42,181 bases of DNA from Candidatus Solibacter usitatus (GTDB taxonomy: Bacteria; Acidobacteriota; Terriglobia; Bryobacterales; Bryobacteraceae): assembly GCA_016191645.1 (NCBI GenBank), contig JACPVQ010000161.1, positions 1 through 42,181 of the forward strand, in the 5' to 3' direction. Of this stretch, positions 15,357 through 23,655 are shown one piece after another. The translations under genes and the position numbers were made by a program. Numbering within the stretch: the stretch's first letter is position 1; each line of letters begins with the position of its first letter. The notes beneath the pieces were generated by a model. The model was given only the letters and a program-made list of their open reading frames with translations. It did no database searches and was not told the DNA's origin.

Positions 15357-16436
15357 ATGTGGTTGCGCTTTTTCACGACGGCGTTGTTTCTGGGATGTCT
15401 CGCCTGGGGTCAAGCCAGGCTTACTCTGCAACAGCTCGCCAGCTTCATCGAATCGTCCATCAAGCTGAAACAGGATGATCGCAAAGTCTCCGACTATCTA
15501 AAGAAAGTCCGGCTTGCGGAACACCTTGAGGAGCGAACCATTGAAGACTGGCAGGGCCAAGGCATCGGCCCGCGAACCGTCGCCGTGTTGCGTGAATTGG
15601 CGGAAGCATCGAAGAACGCTCCCAAAGCCGCTCCTCCTCCACCGAAGCCCGCGCCCGTTGTAATCCCGCCGCCATCCGCCGAGGAGCAACAAAAAATCCT
15701 GGACGAGGTTCGCCAGTACGCGCTCAGTTACACGAAACGGTTGCCCGATTTTATCTGCATGCAAGTGACGCGGCGTTATCACGACCCCAGCGGGCTGGAG
15801 TTCTGGCAGACCGCCGACACCATCACCGAGAAGCTCACTTACTTCGAGCAGAAGGAAAACTACCAGGTGGTAACCATCAACGGCCGGATGACGGAAGTCT
15901 CGCATGACCGCTTGGGAGGCGCGTCGTCGAGCGGCGAATTCGGCAGTTTACTGAAAGAAATCTTCGAGCCGGAATCGGAGGCGCAATTCCATTGGGATCG
16001 CTGGGCCACTCTGCATGCGCGGCGCAACCATGTGTTTTCCTACCGCGTGGCGCAGCCGAAATCGAAATGGCGCATCGACTATCAGCGCACGGAAAGCGTG
16101 ATCGCCGGCTATCAGGGGCTGATTTACGTCGATGCCGATTATCATTCGGTGACCCGCGTCACGCTGGACGCCATCGATATTCCGCCGTCGTTTCCCGTGC
16201 AACAGGCAAGAACGATGCTCGACTACGATTTCGTGAAAATCGGAGAGAACGAGCACGTGCTTCCGCTGCGCGCCGAAGTGCGCATGCGGTCGGGCAAGGA
16301 TCTGCGCAAGAATGTCGTGGAGTTCCGGCTGTATCGCAAGTTCGGTGCGGACGCCACCATCAAGTTCGACGTGCCGGAGCCGCTGCCGGAAGAGAAAGAA
16401 CAGCCCGCGGCACCCGTCAAGCCGCCTTCGAAGTAG
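15357..16436 (+). CDS. Secreted protein of unknown function
   Basis: A 359-residue protein I do not recognise. Residues 1-19 are a signal peptide (MWLRFFTTALFLGCLAWGQA). Residues 20-75 are helical, and KVSDYLKKVRLAEHLEERTIEDW suggests a small helix-hairpin domain. Residues 85-110 are a Pro/Ala/Lys linker. The rest (about 115-345) is a mixed beta domain with regularly spaced strands (YQVVTINGRMTEVSHD, FSYRVAQPKSKWRIDYQ, HSVTRVTLDAIDIPPSFP), reminiscent of lipoprotein-sorting or outer-membrane-associated beta folds. No catalytic motif is visible. The C-terminus is a charged Pro/Lys tail. I start at ATG 15357 because it begins the signal peptide; an in-frame start 18 bases upstream is possible. 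It ends 2 bp before the convergent trigger factor stop. Confidence 0.75.
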   Translation: MWLRFFTTALFLGCLAWGQARLTLQQLASFIESSIKLKQDDRKVSDYLKKVRLAEHLEERTIEDWQGQGIGPRTVAVLRELAEASKNAPKAAPPPPKPAPVVIPPPSAEEQQKILDEVRQYALSYTKRLPDFICMQVTRRYHDPSGLEFWQTADTITEKLTYFEQKENYQVVTINGRMTEVSHDRLGGASSSGEFGSLLKEIFEPESEAQFHWDRWATLHARRNHVFSYRVAQPKSKWRIDYQRTESVIAGYQGLIYVDADYHSVTRVTLDAIDIPPSFPVQQARTMLDYDFVKIGENEHVLPLRAEVRMRSGKDLRKNVVEFRLYRKFGADATIKFDVPEPLPEEKEQPAAPVKPPSK

Positions 16437-16438
16437 GT

Positions 16439-17725
16439 TTACTCCGCCGCGGCTTCGCCGGCCGCCGGTTCCGCCGGCGCTTCCTTACGCGCCTGCTCGA
16501 ACAGGAAGCTCATGATCTTTTCGGTACGGATGGAATCGGCAATGCGTCCGGTGGTCCCGTTTTCGTCGAACCGTTTGCGAATTGCGGCAACGGGCTCGCG
16601 CACCTGGCGCGCATACCGGTTCAGTTCCGCGTCTACCTCGTCTTTGGTGGCGGCAATCGATTCGACGGTGCCGATCTTGTCCACCACCAGTGTCCCGCGA
16701 ATGTCGCGTATGGCTTGATCGCGCATTGCGTCTTTCAACTTGCCGCGGTCGATTTTGATCTTGTCGCGGTCGGCTCCCGCTTGTGCCAGAAACCGCTCGG
16801 CATAAATATCAATCTGCCGGTCCACATAAGTCTCCGGCACCGCGAATGGATGCATCTCCGCCAGCTTGTGCAGAATGGCGTCCTTTGCAGCGCGTTGCGC
16901 GGCCTGCTCGCGCTCCCGCAGCATGTTCGTTCGCACCATTTGACGCAGTTCGTCAAGAGATTGAAAATCGCCCAGGTCCTTGGCGAAGTCGTCATTGAGT
17001 TCCGGAAGTTCTTTCTTCTGCAGACGCTTCAGCGTCGCCTGGAAATCCACGGTCTTGCCGGCCAACCTCTCCTGTCCGTAGTCTTCCGGATACGTTACGG
17101 TGATGGTCTTCACATCTCCGGGGCTCATGCCCACGACGGCGGAAAACTCCGGCATCGTCCCAGGCGCTCCCAATTCGATGGTCATATCCTGCGCTTCCAT
17201 CGGCGCGCCTTCCAATCCACCGGAACTGACCAGATCCACCACAGCGGCATCGCCATTCTCCGCCGGGCGCGGATCCAGATTGATGAACTCCGCGCGGCTT
17301 TCCCGTAGCTCATCGAAGCGGCGGCTGACGTCCTCATCGCTGACATCGGGAGCGGCATAAGGCGTAGGGATTTCGCGGTACTCCTTGAGTTCAACCTCCG
17401 GCGCTACCTCAAACTCCATCTTGAATCGCAGCGGCGCCCCATCGTGGAAGTGCAGGTCCTTCATTTGGGGCTTGCCGATGAAGTGGAGATTTTCCTCGTC
17501 CAACTGTTTTTGGAAGTGCCGCGGAATCAATTGCTCCAGAATTTCCTGCTGGATGACGTCTTTGTAGCGCGACCGGATCATCGACAGAGGAGCTTTGCCG
17601 GGGCGGAAGCCAGGCAATTTCGCGTCCTTCTGAATGGACATCGCAACGCGTTCCGCTTCCTGCGCTACTACTTCAGCGGGAATTGAGAACTCCAGTTCGT
17701 GTTTGCAACCTTCAACGAGAGCCAA
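16439..17725 (-). CDS. tig: Trigger factor, ribosome-associated chaperone
   Basis: A 428-residue trigger factor. This chaperone and peptidyl-prolyl isomerase binds ribosomal protein L23 at the tunnel exit and shields nascent chains. The ribosome-binding domain has the signature GFRPGKAP (39-46). The FKBP-like isomerase domain follows at about 150-235 (AENGDAAVVDL, MPEFSAVVGMSPGDVKTITV). The rest is the helical chaperone domain (LNDDFAKDLGDFQSLDELR). The length matches the usual 430. A TTG at 17723-17725 starts it, supported by GGAGG at 17732-17736, 6 bases upstream. The C-terminal tail is Ala/Glu/Pro-rich. It lies alone rather than in the common tig-clpP-clpX order. Confidence 0.95.
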   Translation of the reverse strand: MALVEGCKHELEFSIPAEVVAQEAERVAMSIQKDAKLPGFRPGKAPLSMIRSRYKDVIQQEILEQLIPRHFQKQLDEENLHFIGKPQMKDLHFHDGAPLRFKMEFEVAPEVELKEYREIPTPYAAPDVSDEDVSRRFDELRESRAEFINLDPRPAENGDAAVVDLVSSGGLEGAPMEAQDMTIELGAPGTMPEFSAVVGMSPGDVKTITVTYPEDYGQERLAGKTVDFQATLKRLQKKELPELNDDFAKDLGDFQSLDELRQMVRTNMLREREQAAQRAAKDAILHKLAEMHPFAVPETYVDRQIDIYAERFLAQAGADRDKIKIDRGKLKDAMRDQAIRDIRGTLVVDKIGTVESIAATKDEVDAELNRYARQVREPVAAIRKRFDENGTTGRIADSIRTEKIMSFLFEQARKEAPAEPAAGEAAAE

Positions 17726-17731
17726 CGTTTG

Positions 17732-17736
17732 CCTCC
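17732..17736 (-). promoter_or_regulatory. Shine-Dalgarno site fixing the TTG start of tig
   Basis: GGAGG on the minus strand lies 6 bases before the TTG codon at 17723-17725. No ATG or GTG in the same frame gives a complete ribosome-binding domain. Confidence 0.7.
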
Positions 17737-17774
17737 AAACCCAATTGGGAGAAATTGCGATGCGCGGTCACGCG

Positions 17775-19037
17775 CTAGGACTGGCCGGACAACCCGGCGA
17801 GAAATCTTTCCTGGTCCGCGCTGAGCCTGTCCAGCTTCACGCCCATCGCGTCCAGCTTGGAACGCGCCGCCTGCTGGTCCAACTCCTTTGGAACCGCGTG
17901 AACACCCGCCGTCATGGTTGCGGCGTTCCTGATCAAGTGTTCCACAATCAGCGCCTGGCAGGCCAGCCCAACGTCCAGCACGGCGGCGGGAACCGGTTCG
18001 TTCAAATGCGCCTGCAGCGGCTTGCCGTCGCAAAGAACATAAATCTTGCGGCCGTCGCGCACCGAGTATTCTTCCACATGCTCGCGAATCTGTCGCTTGC
18101 TGAGCGATCCTCTAGCGAGCCCTTCCACATCGATCTCCAATGCCGCGGCGCCGGCATTGCCGACAACGGCCCCGTTCTTCATCTTGTCGAAATGCTCGCG
18201 ATGCAAGACGGTCTTGGAGCCCGTTGCGGTGATAAACACATCGCCCAAAGCGGCGGCCTCCATTGTGGACATGACGCGATGCCCGTCCATCGACGCTTCC
18301 AGCGCTCTCACCGGCTCCACTTCGGAAACAATCACGCTCGCGCCCAGCGCTTTGGCGCGCGACGCCAGCCCGCGGCCGCGCCCGCCATATCCCGCGATCA
18401 CCACGCAGAGCGCGGCGGGAAACAATCCAGTGACGCGAATGATGCCGTCCAGCAAACTCTGACCGGTCCCATAACGGTCGCCAAACAGCCGGCTGGAAAT
18501 GGATTCACCAGCGCGGATCACAGGGATCTGGGGAATCTCAGCCGGGGAACCACTCGCCGCGCCGGAGCGGATGAGCGCCGCGGAAAGCCTTTCCGCCAAC
18601 TCAGGTTTTCTCACAAGCTGCCGCAGCAATTGGCCGTTTTCATCGACAACAAATTGTGGCTTGTTGTCCACCGCAAGCACTTGCCGTGACTCCGCCTCGA
18701 CGGCGGACTCGCCTTGCACGGCAAATACCGGCATGGCGTAATCCCGCACCAGACACGCCGCCACATCGTCCTGCGTCAAATCGGGATCGGCTGCGCAGAC
18801 TTGAAGGAGCGCGCCGCCATCGCGCAAAGTGATAAGCAGATTTGCCGTTTCCGCCGTTAGGGGAATGCACACTGCCACGGCGATTCCTTCCAGCGGACGT
18901 GTTTTGATGAGTTGCTTGCGGACGCTCTTCAGGCCGGGCAGAGAGTGGAACGCCCATTCGATACGGCGGCGTCCACTGTCTGCCAGCGACAGGTCGCGAA
19001 TTTCGCAGGCGACTGCTGCCTCGACCTTTGGAGTCAT
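17775..19037 (-). CDS. S-adenosylhomocysteine hydrolase homologue lacking catalytic residues
   Basis: A 420-residue protein clearly of the AdoHcy hydrolase family, closest to the archaeal/Thermotoga form. It has IRDLSLADSGRRRIEWA at the N-terminus, the NAD-binding GYGGRGRG (216-223), RYGTGQSLLDGI (188-199), and KLDAMGVKLDRLSADQERFL at the C-terminus. The substrate and catalytic positions are changed. His of the CLH/SIH motif is Pro59. The EETTTG block is absent (about 153-165). The catalytic Lys and Asp of the NDxxxKxxFDN motif are Ser182 and Gly186, and the Asn-Asp pair is Gly177-Glu178. The His of NxGHFxxEI is Ala297. It probably binds NAD but does not hydrolyse AdoHcy, so I withhold the symbol ahcY. 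It lies 22 bp downstream of metK on the same strand. A regulatory or altered-substrate role is conjecture. Confidence 0.85.
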   Translation of the reverse strand: MTPKVEAAVACEIRDLSLADSGRRRIEWAFHSLPGLKSVRKQLIKTRPLEGIAVAVCIPLTAETANLLITLRDGGALLQVCAADPDLTQDDVAACLVRDYAMPVFAVQGESAVEAESRQVLAVDNKPQFVVDENGQLLRQLVRKPELAERLSAALIRSGAASGSPAEIPQIPVIRAGESISSRLFGDRYGTGQSLLDGIIRVTGLFPAALCVVIAGYGGRGRGLASRAKALGASVIVSEVEPVRALEASMDGHRVMSTMEAAALGDVFITATGSKTVLHREHFDKMKNGAVVGNAGAAALEIDVEGLARGSLSKRQIREHVEEYSVRDGRKIYVLCDGKPLQAHLNEPVPAAVLDVGLACQALIVEHLIRNAATMTAGVHAVPKELDQQAARSKLDAMGVKLDRLSADQERFLAGLSGQS

Positions 19038-19059
19038 GATTTACGGCGAACTCCCCGCC

Positions 19060-20229
19060 CTATCCGCGCGCCGCGCTGGTCAGCCGCGCACCCTCGCGCA
19101 ATGCCTCGGCGATGTCTGTGGCTTCCCACGTGAACGACGCTTCGGTGCGGCCGAAATGGCCAAAGGCCGCCGTGGCGCGATAGATGGGCCGCCGCAGTTT
19201 GAGATGATCGATGATGCCTTTCGGCGTGAGCGGGAAATTCGCGCGCACCAGTTCCGTAAGCCGCGATTCGTCTACTTTGCCGGTGCCGAACGTGTTCACC
19301 ATCACCGACACAGGGTCGGCGACGCCAATGGCGTAAGCGAGTTGCACTTCGCAGCGGCTGGCCAGACCGGCCACCACCAGATTCTTCGCGATGTAGCGCG
19401 CCATGTAGCAGGCCGAACGATCCACCTTCGTCGGATCCTTGCCCGAGAACGCTCCGCCGCCATGACGTCCCATTCCGCCGTAGCTATCGACAATGATCTT
19501 CCTGCCCGTGAGTCCGGTATCGCCATGCGGTCCGCCGATGACGAACCGTCCCGTCGGGTTGATGTGATACTTTGTTCCCGAATCCACCATGTTCGAAGGA
19601 AGCACCGGATCGATGACCACACGGCGTACTTCGCGGCGCAACTCTTCGGTGGAGACGGAATCGTGATGCTGCGTCGAAATCACGACGGCATCAATCCGCG
19701 CCGGCTTTCCATTCACGTATTCGACGCTGACTTGCGATTTTCCATCGGGGCGCAGGAAGTTCAATTCCTTGTTGCGCCGCGCATCGCTCAAACGCCGGAC
19801 CAGCTTGTGCGCCAGTTGAATGGGCAGCGGCATTAATTCCGGCGATTCGTCGCAGGCATAACCGAACATGAGCCCTTGATCGCCCGCGCCGCCCGTGTCC
19901 ACGCCCATCGCGATGTCCGGCGACTGGCTCTGAATCAGATTGAGAATTCCGCACGTCTTGGCATCGAAGCCGTATGCGGCATCGTCAAAGCCGATGTCCG
20001 CGATCACGCTGCGAGCGAGTTTCGGAACATCGACGTAGGTGGTGGTCGTGATCTCTCCCGCCACGGCGCAAATTCCCGTCGTCACCAGAACTTCGCAAGC
20101 CACGCGGCCCGTCGGATCGTCTTTCAGAACCGCATCCAATACAGCGTCCGAAATCTGGTCCGCCATCTTATCGGGGTGACCCTCGGTCACGGACTCCGAC
20201 GTAAATATGTGCCTCATGCCATCTGCCAC
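19060..20229 (-). CDS. metK: S-adenosylmethionine synthetase
   Basis: A 389-residue enzyme making S-adenosylmethionine from methionine and ATP in the cytoplasm. Family motifs include [20 protein letters not shown] near the N-terminus, [14 protein letters not shown] (the adenosine-binding GAGDQG hexapeptide) and [17 protein letters not shown] (the phosphate-binding P-loop). The Lys and Asp residues expected for catalysis appear present. I choose GTG 20227-20229 because AGGAGG lies 7 bases upstream; the ATG at 20215-20217 is an alternative that would lose only four residues. Longer open reading upstream is not supported. The next gene downstream on the same strand is the catalytically degraded AdoHcy hydrolase homologue. 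Confidence 0.96.
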   Translation of the reverse strand: MADGMRHIFTSESVTEGHPDKMADQISDAVLDAVLKDDPTGRVACEVLVTTGICAVAGEITTTTYVDVPKLARSVIADIGFDDAAYGFDAKTCGILNLIQSQSPDIAMGVDTGGAGDQGLMFGYACDESPELMPLPIQLAHKLVRRLSDARRNKELNFLRPDGKSQVSVEYVNGKPARIDAVVISTQHHDSVSTEELRREVRRVVIDPVLPSNMVDSGTKYHINPTGRFVIGGPHGDTGLTGRKIIVDSYGGMGRHGGGAFSGKDPTKVDRSACYMARYIAKNLVVAGLASRCEVQLAYAIGVADPVSVMVNTFGTGKVDESRLTELVRANFPLTPKGIIDHLKLRRPIYRATAAFGHFGRTEASFTWEATDIAEALREGARLTSAARG

Positions 20230-20236
20230 TGCACAT

Positions 20237-20242
20237 CCTCCT
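20237..20242 (-). promoter_or_regulatory. Shine-Dalgarno site AGGAGG of metK
   Basis: On the minus strand AGGAGG is followed by 7 bases and then GTG at 20227-20229. The alternative ATG at 20217 would be 19 bases away, too far for normal initiation. Confidence 0.75.
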
Positions 20243-20263
20243 TCGTTTTGAAAACCTGGTAAC

Positions 20264-20368
20264 CGCGGACTCCGCGAAACCGGCGAACGGCGGCCATTGA
20301 CGGAGTCAATACGCGCCACTACTGCCCGGTTTTTTTGAAGGGGCCCAACGGAAGACTGAAGCTTCAGT
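20264..20368. promoter_or_regulatory. metK leader with three short inverted repeats
   Basis: The 192-bp gap between metK and the sulfatase gene contains CGCGGA-C-TCCGCG (20264-20276), ATTGAC-GGA-GTCAAT (20296-20310) and the perfect palindrome ACTGAAGCTTCAGT (20355-20368). All are candidate protein-binding sites or hairpins. I looked for the conserved cores of SAM-I, SAM-II and SAH riboswitches, which often precede metK, and did not recognise one. None of the inverted repeats is followed by a T-run that would mark a terminator. Confidence 0.4.
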
Positions 20369-20421
20369 GTATCCAACCAAAACGAGTATCGTCAAACCGC
20401 GCGCTACCAGTGAAACTCCGG

Positions 20422-21978
20422 TCAGGCTTCCTCTATATAAGGTGTGCGGTCGAAGGCATCGCTCAAACGAGGGTCGTTGGCCTGCCTCATAACCTTGTTT
20501 AGCCGTTCCCAAAGCCGCTGCCTCTGTGGGGCGTAGGATTCCTGCGCTGCGACATTTCGCGTCTGGTCCGGGTCCGCGCGCAGATCGTACAACTCCTCCA
20601 GCGGACGCTTTCCAAACGCCAAGTCGTAGTATTGTGGAGCATCGAGGCGGTGCTTCAGAATCCACGCCTTCGTCGGACTTGCGTCCATATCCTTATAAGT
20701 GAGCAATTCGTGCGTGGCCGCGAGTTCTTGATAACTCCGGTCTTCCACGCCGGGCACGGAGTCGCCCATCGGGTTGCGGTCCGGTTTGAAATTCCGGATG
20801 TAGAGAAAGTCCTTGGTGCGAATCGCTCGTGAGGGATAGGGCAGATTGCCCGCGCGGGCATCGGGCACGTGCCGCTCCCGGCTGAGCACAACGAAGTCTC
20901 GCGACGCATCGCGGGCACCCGTAAGCATGGGAACAAGACTCCTGCCGTCCATGGCCGCCGGAGCGGCGATGCCCGCCATGTCAAGAAAGGTGGGCGCCAG
21001 ATCCATGAGGTTTACGAACTCTTCGGCGACATGCCCCGCCTTTGCTTTACCGGGGAAGCGGATCATCAGCGGCGCGCGGCAACCGAAGTCGTAGAGATTG
21101 CACTTGCCGCGAGGCATGCCGCCCATGCCGTTGTCGCCGCTGAGAACCACTACTGTGTTCTCCAGTTCGCCGCGCGATGCGAGTTCGTTCCACATCGCGC
21201 CCACCATCATATCGAGCGCCTGCGCCTCGCCCAGATAGTCGGCCACATCTTCGCGTACCGTTTCGTTATCGGGAAGGAATTCCGGCAATTTCCCCTTCAG
21301 CGATTCGGGATCGATATCCCACAGTTTTTTCCCCGATCCCCGCACCCACGGGCGATGCGTATTGATGGGCCCATGAACATAGAAAAACGGCTGCCCCGGC
21401 AAACGCTCCTCGAACACTCGCCGCACTCCTTCCACTGCCTGCGCCTCTATTTGCTTGCGTCTCCGCGAGGCTTCCGAGGGAGCATTCGCTTCGGAAACAT
21501 ATTGTGAATAGCGGAGAAACGTGTTTCCTCGCTGGTACGCCTTGCCTCCCAACCAGTTCGCCTGAAGCGTCTTGTAGGAACTGCGGACCAGGTATCCGCT
21601 CTTCTCCAACATCGCCCCGAAGCCCGGCAGCGATTCCCCCGGATCTGTCGCGCCCTTCCAACTTCCACCGCGCAGGTTCGCCGTCCTTCCTGTGCGAAAA
21701 GAGTAGCACCCGGTGGACACAGCCGCCCGGCTCGGCGTGCAGGATGGGGTGGCCATGAATGCATTGGTGAACAACACGCCTTCCCGCGCAACCCGGTCGA
21801 TGTTGGGCGTCTTCACAACATCGCTCATCGAACCGCGACTGGCATCGCGGTAGACGCCTGCATATCGCCCCCAGTCGTCGGCGAAGAAGAACAGGATGTT
21901 CGGCCTCTGCGGTCTGCGCTGAGCGTAGACCGCCGCGGGCGCAAGCGCCGATAACAGATCTCTGCGGCGAATAGACAT
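20422..21978 (-). CDS. Secreted sulfatase (formylglycine-dependent)
   Basis: A 518-residue type I sulfatase. The maturation motif CTPSR (Cys80-Arg84) lies in ATPSCTPSRAAVSTG. Cys80 would be converted to formylglycine by a formylglycine-generating enzyme encoded elsewhere. Metal ligands are visible in ILFFFADDWG (Asp34-Asp35) and VVVLSGDNGMGG. The C-terminus contains the usual ELYDLRADPDQTRNVA. The N-terminus MSIRRRDLLSALAPAAVYAQ resembles a twin-arginine-type signal, common in sulfatases of this kind, though the RR-x-FLK consensus is incomplete. It probably desulfates a polysaccharide in the periplasm. Its start is only 42 bp from the divergent esterase-propeller gene, which suggests joint expression. 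Confidence 0.92.
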   Translation of the reverse strand: MSIRRRDLLSALAPAAVYAQRRPQRPNILFFFADDWGRYAGVYRDASRGSMSDVVKTPNIDRVAREGVLFTNAFMATPSCTPSRAAVSTGCYSFRTGRTANLRGGSWKGATDPGESLPGFGAMLEKSGYLVRSSYKTLQANWLGGKAYQRGNTFLRYSQYVSEANAPSEASRRRKQIEAQAVEGVRRVFEERLPGQPFFYVHGPINTHRPWVRGSGKKLWDIDPESLKGKLPEFLPDNETVREDVADYLGEAQALDMMVGAMWNELASRGELENTVVVLSGDNGMGGMPRGKCNLYDFGCRAPLMIRFPGKAKAGHVAEEFVNLMDLAPTFLDMAGIAAPAAMDGRSLVPMLTGARDASRDFVVLSRERHVPDARAGNLPYPSRAIRTKDFLYIRNFKPDRNPMGDSVPGVEDRSYQELAATHELLTYKDMDASPTKAWILKHRLDAPQYYDLAFGKRPLEELYDLRADPDQTRNVAAQESYAPQRQRLWERLNKVMRQANDPRLSDAFDRTPYIEEA

Positions 21979-22020
21979 GGCTAACGACAGTCTATCGCGT
22001 ACACGTACAATGGTTGGACC

Positions 22021-23655
22021 ATGAAACCGATCGCCACACTCTTTCTCGCAGTCTCTTTATTTGCGCAAAATCGCCCGGTTGCGGTCCCGGACAATGTGGT
22101 ATTCGAACGCGACATCGATTACGCCAACATCCTCGGCGGCAAGCTGCAGATGGACGTCGCGCGCCCTAAAGGAGACGGACCGTTTCCAGGCGTTGTCATG
22201 ATTCACGGCGGAGGATTCCGTGGCGGGCAGCGGCAGTCCTATCATGCGCTTGCCATCAAATTGGCGGAAAGCGGATTCGTCGCCGCCACCATTACTTATA
22301 GGTTGACGCCGAAGTTCCAGTTCCCCTCCCCGGTGTTCGATGCGAAATCCGCGGTGCGATTTCTGCGCGCCAATGCCGCGCGCTTCCATCTGGATGCCGC
22401 AAAAATGGGCACGATGGGCGGATCGGCGGGCGGCCATCTCGCGCTGATGTTGGGATTAACCGGCGGCGTCCCGGAGATGGAAGGCGACGGACCGAATCCC
22501 GAACAATCCAGCCGCGTGCAATGCGTCGTGAACTACTACGGCCCCACTGATTTCACGCGCATTTACGATAAAGGCGGCGACGCCGCCGACGTGTTGCCGC
22601 AGTTTCTGGGCGGTGCGGCGAAGTGGACGATGGCGGCGCACATCAAAGCGAGCCCGCTGAATTGGGTGAGCCCCGACGATCCGCCCGTGCTCACCATTCA
22701 CGGCACAAAAGATCCACTGGTGCCCTATGAACAAGGTGTCTGGCTGACCGGGCGTTTGCAGTCTTCGGGCGTCGAAACCGAATTGATGACCATGTCCGGC
22801 GCGGGCCACGGCTTCCGCGGAAAAGACGGAGAAGAAGCGCAGCGCCGCACCATTGAGTTTTTTAAAACACACCTCATGCGTCCCTTGAGCGCGAAGAGAA
22901 TCATCGCCGCCAACCATGGCCGCGGCGGCGGACTGCTCGCCATCGACTGGCCGTCGGGCAAAGTGCTATGGACGCACCCCAACGACAGCGGTCACGACGT
23001 GCAGGTGTTGCCCAACGGGCATATTCTTTTCACGCGCGACTCGAAGGGCATTGTCACCGAGATCGACGAGAACCGCAAGGAAGTCTGGAATTTCACGGAA
23101 GGCATCAAGCGCCCCACGAGCGCGCAGCGCTTGGAAAATGGCAACACATTGATCGGCGACAGTCTGCTCGGAAAGGCGATCGAAGTAACTGCGCAAGGCA
23201 AGGTCGTGTGGCAATACGCGAATCCGGAGATGGGTGAAGGACGTCTGCGCGAAGTCCGCCGTACGCCGCAAGGCACCAACCTCATTGCCATCGAGGTCTT
23301 GGGAAAAATCCTCGAAGTGGATGCGGCAGGGAAGATCGTCTGGACCTACACCGTGGATGCGAAACGCAGGCCCTATCTGGCACAGCGATTGGCCAATGGC
23401 AACACGGTCATCTCGCACACCGAGCCCGGCGAAGTGATCGAGGTGGATCGCAACGGCAAGACCGTACGATCCATCGGCGCGGACAGCAAAGTCAGAATGG
23501 GCTGGGCCTCCGGCGTCAAAATGATGCCCGATGGAAGCATGTTCATTTCCGACTATTCGGGCAAACGCTTACTGGAAGTGAACGCGAAGGGCGAACTGGT
23601 CGCCGAGCACCGCAGCAACACGTGGGCCATCGCCAGCATCGACGTGTTGCCGTAG
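22021..23655 (+). CDS. Secreted alpha/beta hydrolase fused to a C-terminal beta-propeller
   Basis: A 544-residue protein with a signal peptide (about 1-15). Residues 25-285 are an esterase-type alpha/beta hydrolase: oxyanion motif HGGGF (62-66), nucleophile elbow GGSAGG with Ser135, acid Asp231 in HGTKDPLVPYE, and His263 in GAGHGF. From about 292 to the end, five or more similar blades follow, with repeats such as DVQVLPNGHILFTRDSKGIV, SAQRLENGNTLIGDSLLGKA and LAQRLANGNTVISHTEPGEV. These match PQQ-like/arylsulfotransferase-type propellers. The fusion suggests the propeller binds substrate or anchors the esterase; that is inference. TACAAT (22006-22011) lies 9 bases before the ATG. The stop directly abuts the stop of the convergent gene. 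Confidence 0.87.
   Translation: MKPIATLFLAVSLFAQNRPVAVPDNVVFERDIDYANILGGKLQMDVARPKGDGPFPGVVMIHGGGFRGGQRQSYHALAIKLAESGFVAATITYRLTPKFQFPSPVFDAKSAVRFLRANAARFHLDAAKMGTMGGSAGGHLALMLGLTGGVPEMEGDGPNPEQSSRVQCVVNYYGPTDFTRIYDKGGDAADVLPQFLGGAAKWTMAAHIKASPLNWVSPDDPPVLTIHGTKDPLVPYEQGVWLTGRLQSSGVETELMTMSGAGHGFRGKDGEEAQRRTIEFFKTHLMRPLSAKRIIAANHGRGGGLLAIDWPSGKVLWTHPNDSGHDVQVLPNGHILFTRDSKGIVTEIDENRKEVWNFTEGIKRPTSAQRLENGNTLIGDSLLGKAIEVTAQGKVVWQYANPEMGEGRLREVRRTPQGTNLIAIEVLGKILEVDAAGKIVWTYTVDAKRRPYLAQRLANGNTVISHTEPGEVIEVDRNGKTVRSIGADSKVRMGWASGVKMMPDGSMFISDYSGKRLLEVNAKGELVAEHRSNTWAIASIDVLP

Noticed and set aside
20230-20421. A SAM riboswitch before metK
   Set aside because: None of the conserved cores of SAM-I, SAM-II or SAH riboswitches was recognised by eye. 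A covariance search would be needed to exclude it fully.
20377-20665. Open frames overlapping the metK leader and the 3' end of the sulfatase gene
   Set aside because: They are out of frame with, or antisense to, well supported genes and show no family resemblance.
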